Below, piece after piece: positions 23,201-34,619 of a DNA stretch of 64,000 nt. The stretch's first letter is position 1. Each line of letters begins with the position of its first letter. The stretch is from NCBI RefSeq assembly GCF_035222275.1, contig NW_026946359.1, positions 6,014,001 through 6,078,000 of the forward strand. The letters are read 5' to 3'. The notes beneath the pieces are model-generated. The model had not been told where the DNA came from and did no database searches. It saw only the letters and a program-made list of their open reading frames with translations. Both the position numbers and the translations under genes were made by a program. The stretch is from Podospora bellae-mahoneyi. Lineage: Eukaryota > Ascomycota > Sordariomycetes > Sordariales > Podosporaceae.

Positions 23201-26093
23201 TGGCGCATCCCCAGACTTTGCCTCCCTTTCCCACGTCACTTCACACAACGGTCTCGAGTCCCACAGGGGCACTCCTCCGCAGCCATCAATGGCGCCGCCA
23301 AATTGGGCTCTGTTTGACCCCGAAGATACCACCCGCCGCTTCGTTGGCACTCCGGATTATCTTGCTCCGGAAACAATCAAAGGCGAACCTCAAGACGAAA
23401 CCAGTGATTGGTGGTCCGTTGGATGCATCTTGTACGAGTTCCTCTACGGCATCCCGCCGTTCCACGCCAGTGAGGCCGAGCAGGTATTTGAGAACATTCT
23501 TGCCCGGAGAATGACGTTTCCTGAGATGGACCCAGAGATATCACCCGAGGCCAAAGATATCATCAACAAGCTGCTTTGTATGGATCCCAGCCAACGCCTG
23601 GGTGCTAACAAGGACGATAAGTTCCAGAGCGGAGGCGAGGAAATCCGTAATCATCCTTGGTTCAATGGTGTGAACTGGGACACGTTGCTTCAGGATGAGG
23701 CCGAGTTTGTGCCCCAGCCGGAAGACCCTGAGGATACCGAGTACTTTGACTCCCGTGGCGCCACGCTCCAGTCTTTTGTGGAAGAGATGGAGGATCAGAG
23801 CTCGCCCCCTCCCGGTGGCCCCCTTTCCGACAATTTTGACCGACCGCACGATGCCCTGTCTCGGGTTAGATCCCAGGTCAACTCCATGAAGCGTGGTTTG
23901 ATGCCTCTGCACATTCCTCCGCACGTTAGAGACCACAAGAGTAGCCGGAGGCTCAGTGAACCTGTGGCCGCGGATGACTTTGGGAATTTCACTTTCAAGA
24001 ACCTGCCTGTTCTCGAAAAGGCGAACAAGGATGTGATCCAGAAACTGCGCGCAGAAGCTCTCGCGGGCTCAAACAAACCCATCAGTCCCGGCGGAGCGAG
24101 CAACAACAGCATTACTTCTCCCGGAACAGGCCTTGAGGGTAGTCCCCTCATTGCCAATCCGGTTCAGCGGACGCTATCCAATGCCAAAGCTACTCAACGG
24201 CCCCAGTCGCCCTCTGGTCTGAGCCACGCCAACTCGTCTCCCAGTCGTGCTTCCCAGCCTTCGTCGCCCCTATTGGTCTCTTTTGTGGCAGGCCAAGGCG
24301 AGAACAGACGCAAGGCCTCTGCGAACTCGAATACATCGCAGCCCTCCACAACGACAAGTTCACTGCAGCCGGGAAATTTCTTCGATCTACCCCGCGTTCC
24401 GCCTAGTCTGCAGAAAGCGGCCACTAGTGTTGCTGCTTCCCCGTCCCCGGTGAAAAGTCGTGGGGGAGGGTTGCCTCCGCTGCCGCTCTCGTCACCGTCA
24501 AAGCCAATGCCGAATCACCTGATGTCTACTCCCAGGCACAGCGGAAGCTCCGTCGGCGGACGTTCCCGTTCGTTGACGGTGGGCTCGCAAGAAGGTAGCC
24601 CGGTGGCAGCAGATCTCTTCTTGGCGGCTGCTCATAAGAATCGTCGCAGCCAAGTATTTGACATGTCACCATCATCCTCGGACAACGAGGGCGACAAGGC
24701 CAATGCGCTGCTCAGAGTTCAACGACGGCGTCAAAGCTCGAGGCGCATGTCATATATCGCGGCAAATGAGGGCATTCCCATTTTCCGTGCTCTCGACGTT
24801 TTGATATGCGATGATCATCCCATCTCCCGCATGGTGATGGAAAAACTCCTGGAGAAGCTGCGGTGCCGTACCGTTGCCGTATCAACAGGTCCTGAGGCCA
24901 TTCGATACGCCATGAGCGACATCAAGTTCGACATCATTTTCCTGGAGTTTAGGTTGCCGCAGATTTCAGGTTGGGACGTTGCCCGTATGATACGCGAGAC
25001 CAAGCATGCAAACACCCATACTCCCATTGTTGCGATCACAGCCTACTTGAAGGATCTGAACGGGCCTTATCTCTTTGACTCGCTCATCGAGAAACCGATC
25101 AGCTCATCAAAGTTAACCGAGGTTCTTTGTTCACTTTGTCAGTGGAAAGCGCCCATGCCAGGCCAGCTGGTCAACACAACTCAAACATCGTTGCCGCTGC
25201 CGCATCCTGTTCCTTCGGGTCTTCGACAACAGGAGACCTTTCGACTTGAGGACAGCCCCACCTCTAATTCGTCTGGATATGCCAATCGTTCGAGCAGCAG
25301 CTTCCGGGAGGACTCAATCGCATCTAGTCTATATGGAGACTCGGAGTCCGTCATGACAGACGACATTCCGGTTCTGATCAGCAGGAAAGCCACTGGTGAC
25401 TGGGAAGAGGGCGGCGGACTTGGCATCTCAGGTGCCGAGGAGATAATGTTGGGCCAAGGCGAGCCGATGAGGTCTCCCACGCTCCCTCATCTGGTGACTC
25501 AACAATCAGCACCAAGCCAGATGGAACACTCGCCGCTCCAAAAGAAAGGACCGATGCCTCAGCGTTCCTTTGAGAAGTTAAAGGCGAGGCGCGAGTCGCT
25601 CGAAAAACGGAGGTTCGAGGGCAATGTTGATTCGGCTGATGACGAAGACGACGAGCTGGATGCGGGGGGGACTGGCCGTACCCCGGCCTCTCCATCTGCT
25701 AAACACTCGCGCGCTAAGCAACAGCTGCCCTCGTCCAAGCTTGGCATCGAGATGATGAGGGCAAACAGCCACGACAGCATGCTAGAGCCTCAGACACAAG
25801 TAGCCACGCCGAATCATGAAGGTCAGCTTGAATTCCCCGAGAGTATCGCGCCGGAGATTGCCCCAACTCCTATCACGCCGCTTTCCAAGGTGGTGGAGGA
25901 TCTCAACGAGGGAGTAGAGACGCCACCGGCTGCTGAGGGAGAAAGCGTCGACAAGGCAGATATCGACGTAGATGAGACTCCCCGTCCCAATTCGACCTTG
26001 GCATTCATGGCGTCCATTGACGAAGACCCGACTCCTCGCCCCCCTGCGCGGGTAACCGATAGAGACAACGTCTTGCCTTTTTCTGGGATTTAG
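20201..26093 (+). CDS. rim15: Rim15-like PAS/kinase/receiver-domain protein kinase
   Basis: This 1,944-aa AGC-type Ser/Thr kinase of the Rim15/Greatwall family integrates nutrient and stress signals towards quiescence. Exons are 20201-20680 and 20739-26093 (GTGAGT...CAG, phase 0). A PAS-like region is at about residues 45-130, followed by a C2HC zinc-finger-like segment CRICERQISPWW...CLQEH (about 217-241). The kinase domain starts near 706 with GAFGSVYLSK, HRDLKPDN (about 827) and DFGLSR (about 847). An insert of about 180 residues precedes FVGTPDYLAPE (about 1029), as is typical of the family. A C-terminal response-regulator receiver spans about 1512-1620 (LICDDHPISRM, FDIIFLEFRLP, EKP). 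At the usual phospho-acceptor Asp position the sequence has Glu. Ser/Pro-rich linkers separate the domains. Confidence 0.95.
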
Positions 26094-28570
26094 ATTGCTG
26101 CTACAAACCCCAACCACAAACACACACATACACATAACAAATACACCAACCCAAGATTTCCTTTCATTGTCTTGTCAACATATCATCGCTCAATATTTCA
26201 TTTTGAGTCAGCGCGGCGTTTTACTGGCGGGAAGGAAGCTTGATGGAAACTGAAGACTGCATCATGAACCAACTCTTTGCTTTTGCTCTTTCATTTGTTA
26301 TTTTTTTTTGGCATAGTGTGTACGAGTTGATTAGTCGAGCATCAAGAAGTGAAGTTGGGATGAGGAAGATGGTAGTGTTGTTTCAGATATGTGATTTTTT
26401 TTTAATTTTTTTTTTACAAGCTGACTTAGGTACATGTGTTGCCCGAGAAGGAAGGAGGGATTGAACGTTGTATTGCACAGCAGATACATTTTGGAGTGTG
26501 ATATTTTTGGCGATGAAAATGGTTCGTTTGACCAAATTGATTTGAGATGAGTTGAGCTTTTGCGGGTTTTGTTGTGTGCTTCTTGAATGTTGTATGTCGC
26601 ATATCCCCCGTTTTTTGAGCGTGCTTTGCAGAATGATTTGTGTGATGATAGTAGGCACGCTTTTGCAGAGGATGTAACCTTTCGTGGGATTAGGTCACAG
26701 GGCTTGGGGGGTGAGAGTGATAATATAAGATACTAGATTGTAAAGCGGCTGTTCTCCTGATGGTGATGTATCTGTGCACTGAGATGGCCTGTCCACGAGA
26801 AGCTGGCGAGTTAGGGTAGGGTTAAGACAGGAGGATAGGGGGCGCTCTCCTTGAGGGTTGGGTAGCGTGAGGTGAGCTGTGACTAGCCGGCCGGGCTTCT
26901 CCGTATGCGGCTCGGGGTCCTTGTGGCTTGCAGCAGCCGAGACATTTTTTGACTGCAACACAACATGACATCACACAGGGCCTCTGCTGTGAAGTGTGTG
27001 CCGACTTCCGTTGAAGTTTTTCCGCCTTTTCGTCTTCCCCACAGGCCAACAACCATATATTACCCACCTTCTCGAAGTCCACCCACGTGTGTAAACTATT
27101 GGATCAGAATAGCCCCGAGGGTGCCCGCTATTGAGTTTACGGATGGTAGGGTTGTGACCCCGAACATGCTGTATATTCGGCCGCATTCATGGGGAGCTGG
27201 CGGACAGCATATTCCTGTGTCGCGTGCTCAACATCCGGATCAGCATTGCACAGTCTGCCCTATGAGAACAACCTGAGTGGCACAGAAAGCCAAGCACAAA
27301 CAAGCTCACTTGGCTGTATTGGCATCATTGGCATTGCATTGGCAAAGCATTGGCACATTGCTTGTTGTTGTCTTGGGAGCTCTTGGGGGTGGCTTAACTG
27401 TCCTAGCTGCGGGTTCAGTCCTAGGACCATCCCTGACCCCGTGAGCCCCCACCAGGGTCAAGAAGTGTCCACGTGCACGGGACTTGCCTCGACCGCCTCG
27501 AACACCACAGGAGCGCAGGCCGAGCAAGAGTCAGCAATATTCCATGCGAGTTTGTCTAAAGCTCTGACTCTTGGAGGCGAAGGTAGGGGCCGGTGCTTAG
27601 GCGAAGCTCGGTGGCAGACCAAAGCAGGCTCTTCAAAGGGTGCGGACCCCTGAGTGGGAAGATTGGACGATGATGGCCTTGACTATCAGTTTCCAGCTGA
27701 TCGGGCGGTAAAGACTGATAAAGATGGATCGAGTCACCGCCGAGAGAAGTGTTGGTGCCGAGGCCTGAAAGCAAAGCTTTTTGAAAGCTTTGGAGCTTCA
27801 CATCAGTAGCGACTGGCAGCTGCCGCCCGGCTGCTCGTTGAAAAGCGGCCCACGCGACCACTTTCCGTATGGGGCAGAGCACAAAATATGGGGGGAGTGG
27901 CAAGGTGGCCGGCAGTCGAGCAAGTTGTAGAAATTGTTGAGAGGGCGATACCACGCCTCCAAACTCGCCAAAAAAGTGACCAAACGCCCCTCTCTTTAGA
28001 CTCCATGGCGTTGTGCCACTGCCCGCTGCGTAGATTCCCGTGACAAGACAAACCCTGTCCTGCGGTAAGCTTCCTTTCGTGAGAAGAGAGAAAGAAAAAA
28101 AACCACATCCCCACCCCTCCTCACATCGGCCATCGTCGCTACTGGCCCCGAGGGAGTGGATGTTTTATCCATCAAGACCCCTCTCCCGCCTCCAGTGCTC
28201 CATCACACCTTCCCCTCTACAAAGTACACAACACCCACACCTACCCAAGAGATTACTTTACTTAAAAGGAAGTTGAAAACGTTTTGACCTTTTCCCCTTC
28301 TTCCCCTTCTTCCCCTTCTTCCCCTTCTTCACCTTCTTCCCCTCTTCCTTCCGCAAGTCTCAACGAACGACTAGTGAACTAGCCGGGACACTGGCTCGGT
28401 TTTAAACTTTACCTTTTCTCCCCCTTCCCACTTCCCTTATTTTTTTCTTCTACACCCTCCCCTAAAACTACCCTTATCCTCGGTATCTCTTCCTTTTATC
28501 ACCAGCTCGAACCTGAGCATCTGGTTTGTTTGCCAAAGCGCGGGGGGATTTTTACGTACAGAATCGGCAG
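26094..28570. other. Gene-free region between the kinase and transporter genes
   Basis: The left part is a T-rich kinase 3' flank. Near 27310-27360 is a short GGCATTG/CATTGG-type direct repetition. The right part is the pyrimidine-rich transporter leader. No frame is convincing as protein. Confidence 0.5.
28291..28342. repeat. CCCCTTCTT tandem repeat in the transporter leader
   Basis: About five near-perfect copies of a 9-bp unit (TTCCCCTTC phase) lie in a pyrimidine-rich stretch some 230-280 bp upstream of the transporter ATG. Such tracts are common near fungal transcription starts. Confidence 0.8.
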
Positions 28571-30718
28571 ATGGCCGACCTCCTCCGTCACCATCGTCAC
28601 CACGCCCCCGGGGCGGGAGTGATCCCTGTCCCCCACGGCCCCTCCACTGGCGACGAGCACGAACACTACCCCAAATCCGTCAGCATGGACCAGCAACATG
28701 CCATCTTCTCGTACCTCACCCACCCGGACGACTGCTACACCCCCGAGGGGACGTACTGGGCCGACCTCCCACTCAAGGAGCGGGTCAAGTTTGTGAACAA
28801 TGTGCAGAACAAGGAGGCCTGGGAGGAAGTCAAGGCGATAGGCAGGATGATGAAGGAAGATCCGCTGAGCCCCGTGTCGTGGTACTGGACGAATGCGGTG
28901 CTGCCTGGTGCCGGGCTGGGATTGGAGGGTTATGTGTTGTTCAGTATTGGGAATTTGGAGCCGCTGTTCAGATCTACCTGGCCGCAGTGCTGGGGGAAGA
29001 ACGCGACCGAGTGCAGCGCCAACTGGGTTGCTTCGGTGACGTATTTGGAGGTTATTGGTATTATGGTTGGCCAGATGGCTGTGGGGGTTATTGGAGATTG
29101 GATTGGCAGACGATGGGGGTTGATTCAGGATGCTGCGATCATGTTTGTGGGTTTGCTGATGATCACGGCGAGTTGGGGCCTGGATCTCAATGGCTGGGTT
29201 ATCTGCTATGCTTGGAGTTTGTTCTTCTATGGTGAGTTTGGGAAGAGAACCGGTGGGAGTTTGGACATTGGCTAACGAGTGATCACAGGTTTCGGTGTTG
29301 GTGGTGAATATCCTATTACTGCTACTTCATCGATGGAAAACGCGGTTTCCGCCGGCAAGCTGTCTACGAGAGAGGACCGTCTTCACCGCGGACGCAAGGT
29401 CACCATGGCCTTTTTGATGCAAGGTTGGGGTCAGTTTTTCAACCAGGCTTTGCTGATCATTCTCCTCCTGATTTTCCACCACGGCGACGGCAACCCGCCC
29501 TACGGCACAACGACCACCCAATGGCTTTGGCGCGTGTCGTTTGCCATCCCTGCTGTCGGTACGCTATGGCTTGTGTACCACCGTGCCTACAAGATGCCGC
29601 ACGCGGGCCGCCAGCTCGCAGCTGTCAAGAAGAAGAGCAACGTCACAGGTTACGATGTAGATTCCCTCCGCCTTGCCTGCAACATCTTTGGCGGTCGTTT
29701 GCTTGCCACGGCTGGCACATGGTTCTGCAACGACGTCTTCTTCTACGGCAACAAGCTTTTCCAGGCTCAGTTTATCGCTGTCTTGAGCGGGCCGACTGAG
29801 TCTGTCATGACTGGATGGATTTGGAACTTGTATAACGTCATTGTATCGCTTGTTGGATACTATCTCGCCTCTATCCTCATCGACAACAAGTTCTATGGCC
29901 GCAAGATGATGCAGCAGGTCGGTTTCTTGATGTGCTTCATCATGTTTGTGGTCCCCGCCTTCAACTACGAATATTATACCTCTCCGGCCGGTATCAAGGC
30001 GTTTCAGGCCATGTACTTCCTCTCGAGTTTCTTCAACCAATTCGGTCCCAACAGCGTTACTTTCCTCGTTGCTGGCGAGGTCTTCCCTACGCCCATCCGC
30101 GCCTCTGCCCACGGCTTCAGCGCTTGCATCGGCAAGGCTGGTGCTTTGCTTGCTTCAGTTCTGTACAACTACATTGACACTCAGACAAAGTTCTATGTCG
30201 TCCCATGGTTCGGTCTCGCGGGTATGCTTCTTACCTGGCTTTTCCTTCCTGACACCACCGGCCTCGATCTTAAGGAGCAAGAGCGTCGCTGGGCCTACAT
30301 CCGCGCCGGTCGCGACCAGGATTACCATGGCATTGCCGTTCACCCCAAGCACTTGTCTCTCTGGGAGCGGTTGAGAGGTGTAGGCAAGAACTACAACCCT
30401 GAGCTGGACCGCAGGCAGAAGATTGAGGACATTCGTGAGGAGTGGGAGGGCAAGGAAAGAGCTCGTGCCCAGAAGGAGGCGGGTGGTGATGCGACTGGGA
30501 TGGATGATTTGAGTGACGATGAGTGGACAGATGAGGTGCATCATTACTTCAGAAACACCCGGGAGCCATCGGAGAAGGAGAGAGCTGCGGCTGTTACTGG
30601 CAAGGGTGGAGAGATCATGATGACACCGGCGAGCATTTCGACGCCTTCGAGTGCGGCCATGACCGAGAAGGGTGATGAGGAGAAGCCTGGCTCTTCGTCT
30701 GCGTCGTCGGCGAGGTAG
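28571..30718 (+). CDS. PHS-family MFS transporter (phosphate/glycerophosphodiester type)
   Basis: This 696-aa plasma-membrane major facilitator has exons 28571-29231 and 29289-30718. The intron splits a Gly codon in FFYGFGVGGEYPIT. Hallmarks of the phosphate:H+ symporter branch (Pho84/Git1 relatives) are GDWIGRRWGLIQD after TM2, GVGGEYPITATSSMEN in TM4, the large central loop, and FGPNSVTFLVAGEVFPTPIRASAHG in TM10-11. The Pro/His-rich N-terminus and charged cytosolic C-terminus (about 140 residues, with Ser/Thr and acidic clusters) are likely regulatory. The substrate could be inorganic phosphate or a glycerophosphodiester and cannot be told from motifs. The first in-frame ATG is at 28571; the frame extends upstream without an ATG. 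Confidence 0.88.
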
Positions 30719-31357
30719 CAACGTTGGTGACCATGGGGTTTGGTGGCTTTTTGATGTTGGCTGTTTTTTTTTGGTGAACTGGTCGAACCGGGATTCGTGC
30801 ATGATACTTTGTTGAAGAGCAATGGAGTTTAGGAGTCTCATGGGGTCCTGAATTGAGCAAGGAAGAAAAGCACAAGTTTTATTGATCATTCATTTTTGAT
30901 GCTTGACTGTCCTGCTTTCCCATGTTTCGTGATATCTCATGTGCTTAGCTTCTGACGGTGGTATTTCTTTGGGATACCAGAGGTAGCGAGTATGGCTGAC
31001 AGGCGTGTAGAGGATAGATTGGCGGTGGATATTTCGGATCACCTAGATGATTGAATTTAATGACAAGGGAAATTGAAGGAAGTATATTTGTTTGATAATA
31101 TCTTTGACCAAAAATAAAGACATTTCAAAGACGCAGAATACCTCCTCGCTTCCTCAGCAACCTCTATGCACCCCAGACATTTGTGCATTGCATACCCGTT
31201 CCGAATATGCAGCACCTCGCCTCTCCCTGCACGTCTTTGACGCTATTACTTAAGAGAAAGAGACCCTGATTTGTCAACGCATTTCCAATAATTCGTGAAG
31301 CCATCACCATCATGGTGATGGTGGGGATTGTAAAAAAAGATCTGAATCCAAGTTGGA
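30719..31357. other. Spacer between the transporter and tRNA-Trp
   Basis: This is the transporter 3' UTR followed by AT-rich sequence. A T-run on the minus strand (31332-31338) serves as the tRNA-Trp terminator. Confidence 0.5.
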
Positions 31358-31429
31358 TGACCCCAACCCGATTTGAACGGATAACCTTTCGATCTGGAGT
31401 CGAACGCGCTACCGTTGCGCCATGAGGCC
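31358..31429 (-). tRNA. tRNA-Trp(CCA): tRNA-Trp (CCA)
   Basis: This 72-nt cloverleaf has no intron. The acceptor GGCCTCA pairs with TGGGGTC (two G-U pairs), the D-stem is GCGC/GCGC, and the anticodon stem TTCGA/TCGAA surrounds loop CTCCAGA with anticodon CCA. The T-stem ATCCG/CGGGT encloses TTCAAAT. A run of seven T follows downstream on the minus strand as terminator. Confidence 0.95.
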
Positions 31430-32006
31430 TCTTGCTTGATGTGGAGTTAAGTATGAGTGTCGGTTTATGAAAAGAGCAGTTCGGAGGTGGCTGCTCCGAA
31501 AGCGCAAAAAAAAAAAAAAAGAAAAAAAAAAAAAAAGTGGACGTGGTTTTCCGACAACAAAACAACAACCGGCTAGGGGAGGCGGAAAGGGGTCCGAAAA
31601 GGGGTTTGAATAACAATGCGGTTAGTCAGCATTTTTTTTGGCAAGGTGGGGGGAGGTTTCGGGGGGTGTCCGGGGAAGATGATTGGGTAATGGCGCATGG
31701 GACTCCTTGGCGTCTATAAGCGGGCAGATAAGGCTGTTGGTGGTATTGTTAGGGAACAGGCAAGGAAGGCAGTGATCCAAACAAGCTGTTTGGTGGTGTA
31801 GGACAGGAAAACGGTGGTGTCAAGACAGGAGGGGGTCGATCACTCGTCTTTATATACTATACAGCTGTGTCACTTGATCCCATCACTCGAACAACGTGAA
31901 GGTGATGTAATAAAATATCCAATTCATCCTCTACTTTGGAGTCCATTCCACAATAAGTCATCGTTTCCCCCCCGCCCTTCTTCGCGGTACTTTCTTAGCT
32001 AACCGG
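31430..32006. other. Spacer with long A-tract
   Basis: It holds a near-pure A-run (31506-31536, broken by one G) upstream of the tRNA and the 3' flank of the Zn-cluster gene. No coding sequence is seen. Confidence 0.5.
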
Positions 32007-34619
32007 CTAACCCTCCTCCAGACCATAAATAGCCCTCACCACCTCCCAGTGCCACGCCGTCCCCCCGTCGATAGACTTCAAGTCCCTCAACCAGTCGAGA
32101 TACAAACCCACCGTCTCCCTCGCGTCCATCTCAAACCTCTCGCCGCAGAGCGTGCTTCTTATCCTCCTCAACAGCGGCACCGTCGTGCTCAGATGCAATA
32201 ACAGCAAGATACCAAAGAAGTTCTGGGTGAAGAAGAACATACAGGGCACGAGCCGCTTGTGCTTGCATGTGGGGGACATTGCCACTGGCCATTTCAGCGA
32301 GGCCTTGAGGCACTCGGCTGCGCCCAGGGCGTCGTCTTGGGTCACGCTGTCGGGGTAGTGGAGAGCTTTGTAGAGGAAGGGACGGTGGAGGAGGTATTTG
32401 GTGTAGTAATAACGAGAGCGGAGAAGCGCGACTTGGACGTCGACGACGTAGGGGTATTGAGCCGGAGGGGAGTCGAGATCGGTGGAGAACATCAGTGGTG
32501 GTGCTGGTGTCGATACCGCTGGTAGCGATGATGGTTGACTGGTGTGAGACATGGACGGGGAGATGGGCGTGCTGGCTGGGGTGTGGGTGCTGCCGCCGAA
32601 CATGTCGGTAGTAGTGCTGGGGAAGGCTCCTGGGCAATCCTCTTGCCAGCGAAGGTGAGGAGGGAGCATGCCGCGCCATTGTTCCAGTTGAAGGGCCAGC
32701 TGCTGGATCGTAATCTGGCTAAGGCCAGGGCTGTTGTTTGCCGAAGTAAAGGGGGTGGGAACACCGCCTAACTGGGCGGACATTGGTGCTGCTGTCGTAA
32801 GTTAGCAAAGGCCACGGAAAAGGATCGGGCAGAGGGAAGTACTGTTGCTGAGGGCGTGGTGAAATCCCACAAGCAGCCGCCTCAGGACAATCTGCGAGGC
32901 GAAATGCTCTTGGAAATGAGACTGTTGGTTGCTAATGACATCGTCTTCACAGAAAGGACCGCTAAAAGTCGGAAGTCCTACAGTGTTCTCCATCCTCTCA
33001 AGACCGGTTAGCGGGAACCCCAGCTCGAGATTGAGAGAACTAGACGGGCTCTTGTCAGTGAACCATTTTGAGCTTTACAAACACCAGGCTACTTACGTCT
33101 CCAAGATTGAGCAATGCCAAAATGCTCTCCTGATCAGGTCCGCCCTCGGTGAGGATAGCTCTCCGGGGTTGCTACCCACTTTAGCAGCGATTCCATCAAA
33201 TTGACCCAAACCTAAGGAACCGTACCTGGTTATGAGAGCCTGAAGTGCCAAAGAGGTGGAGGCAGTCATTCTCCAAAAGTCCTGTGCGCCGATTAGCAAT
33301 TTGCCTTCCAACAGATTGCAGTTTAGGAGAGACACACCATCGGATAGAAGCAGCTCCCATAATATGCACTAAACTATTGTTAAGAACTGGCTGGAATGCT
33401 TACACACGACATGGGGCAGGGTGTCCTACCTTGCGAGGGCGAATATCTGAACGTTTTCCAGACTGCACTCCGTGAGATCAAACCCCATTCTGCTTCTCGC
33501 CTCGTTGAACAAAGCAAGCCCAGGGGGGTGCGCTTTCGAGCCCCCTTTCACTCCACTCGCTCGTCCGTTGTAAACGTGCACAGGTGCCCCTTCTCTTCCT
33601 TCTAGCGATACCTCCCCGAGAGCGAATACCAGCAGGGCGATGGTCGAGGATATCGAGTTGCTGAAGCCGCTCCTGTAAAGGGATGGCAAAGTCTCCTGCA
33701 TGAAGGACTGGCGATCTAGAATAGGGTAAAAGAGGTTGGTAGTGTCGAAGTAAGCCTGGCTCCACATCCGAACGTTTTCCCAGGTCAAGGTCGTAAGAAG
33801 CCCAGGCGAACGCTCAGTGCGCATCGTGCCTTCGGAAGGCAGCCCTTGTGACTCTGGGCGATGGACTCCTAGCATGTGCGAGACTCCATCGCGCTCCAGC
33901 GAGGAGAAGTTGACGTGTGGCAACCGCGCCTGGATCGAAGCAAACAGCTGCTGTACCGCTGGCCAGCCTAGCATCTGGTGAACAGAGGAAACATATTTGT
34001 ACTGGTTCTGACCCACCGGTGCGTTTCGAGACAAATCGTGCTGCAAGTTAAATGGTGCTGCTGTCAGCGCTGGGTCAATCATCGCAGCTCCAGCCTGACT
34101 GGCATAGTCGGGTGCCTGAAGATGGGGGAAGCCAACGGCGGAAGGGCCGGCGCTTCCCCGATGGCCTAAATCGTCCACTTTCGTTTCCAAGTTCAGCAAC
34201 CGATCATCGAGGCCCTTCAACCGTTCGAGAATCTCCACTAGAGTCTTGTCTTTCCTGCACCACGCGTTAGTTGCTCACCGACACCGGAAGCAGGACAGGG
34301 CAAAGAAGAAAGGGGCAGGGGAAACGCCGAGCCTACTTGGTGGGAACGGGCTCTCGATAGTTGCACTCGAGCCTGAACTTCTGACAGGTGCCACATTTGG
34401 GACGCTGTTCATCGCATCGTTGCTTTCGACTGCGGCAGGTATCGCATGCCTGAAGACAGGGTCAGAGAACATACACTGGCCAGTGATGAGGGGGATGAGG
34501 GTCCGAACCTGTGCGGCGATGGCGCCTCTCTCCTTTCTGATATTGGAACTGGATGAGGATGCTATCGAGGGGCTGGCATCGACGGAGGCTGATGTCGGTG
34601 TTGCTGGAGGGTCGCCCAT
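32007..34619 (-). CDS. Zn(II)2Cys6 transcription factor with fungal-specific TF domain
   Basis: This 730-aa nuclear regulator has eight exons that I could join with phase kept: 34619-34509, 34449-34337, 34254-33430, 33368-33338, 33281-33226, 33171-33097, 33039-32843 and 32791-32007. The binuclear cluster CDTCRSRKQRC...CGTCQKFRLEC puts Cys at 39, 42, 49, 56, 59 and 66. A short coiled coil follows (LVEILERLKGLDDRLLNLETKV). The fungal-specific domain has YFDTTNLFYPILDRQSF and, across the small exons, DFWRMTASTSLALQALI and RADLIRRAFWHCSILET. Exon 4 has only 31 bases. The last intron acceptor is a NAGNAG site, so one residue may vary. The regulon is unknown. Confidence 0.9.
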
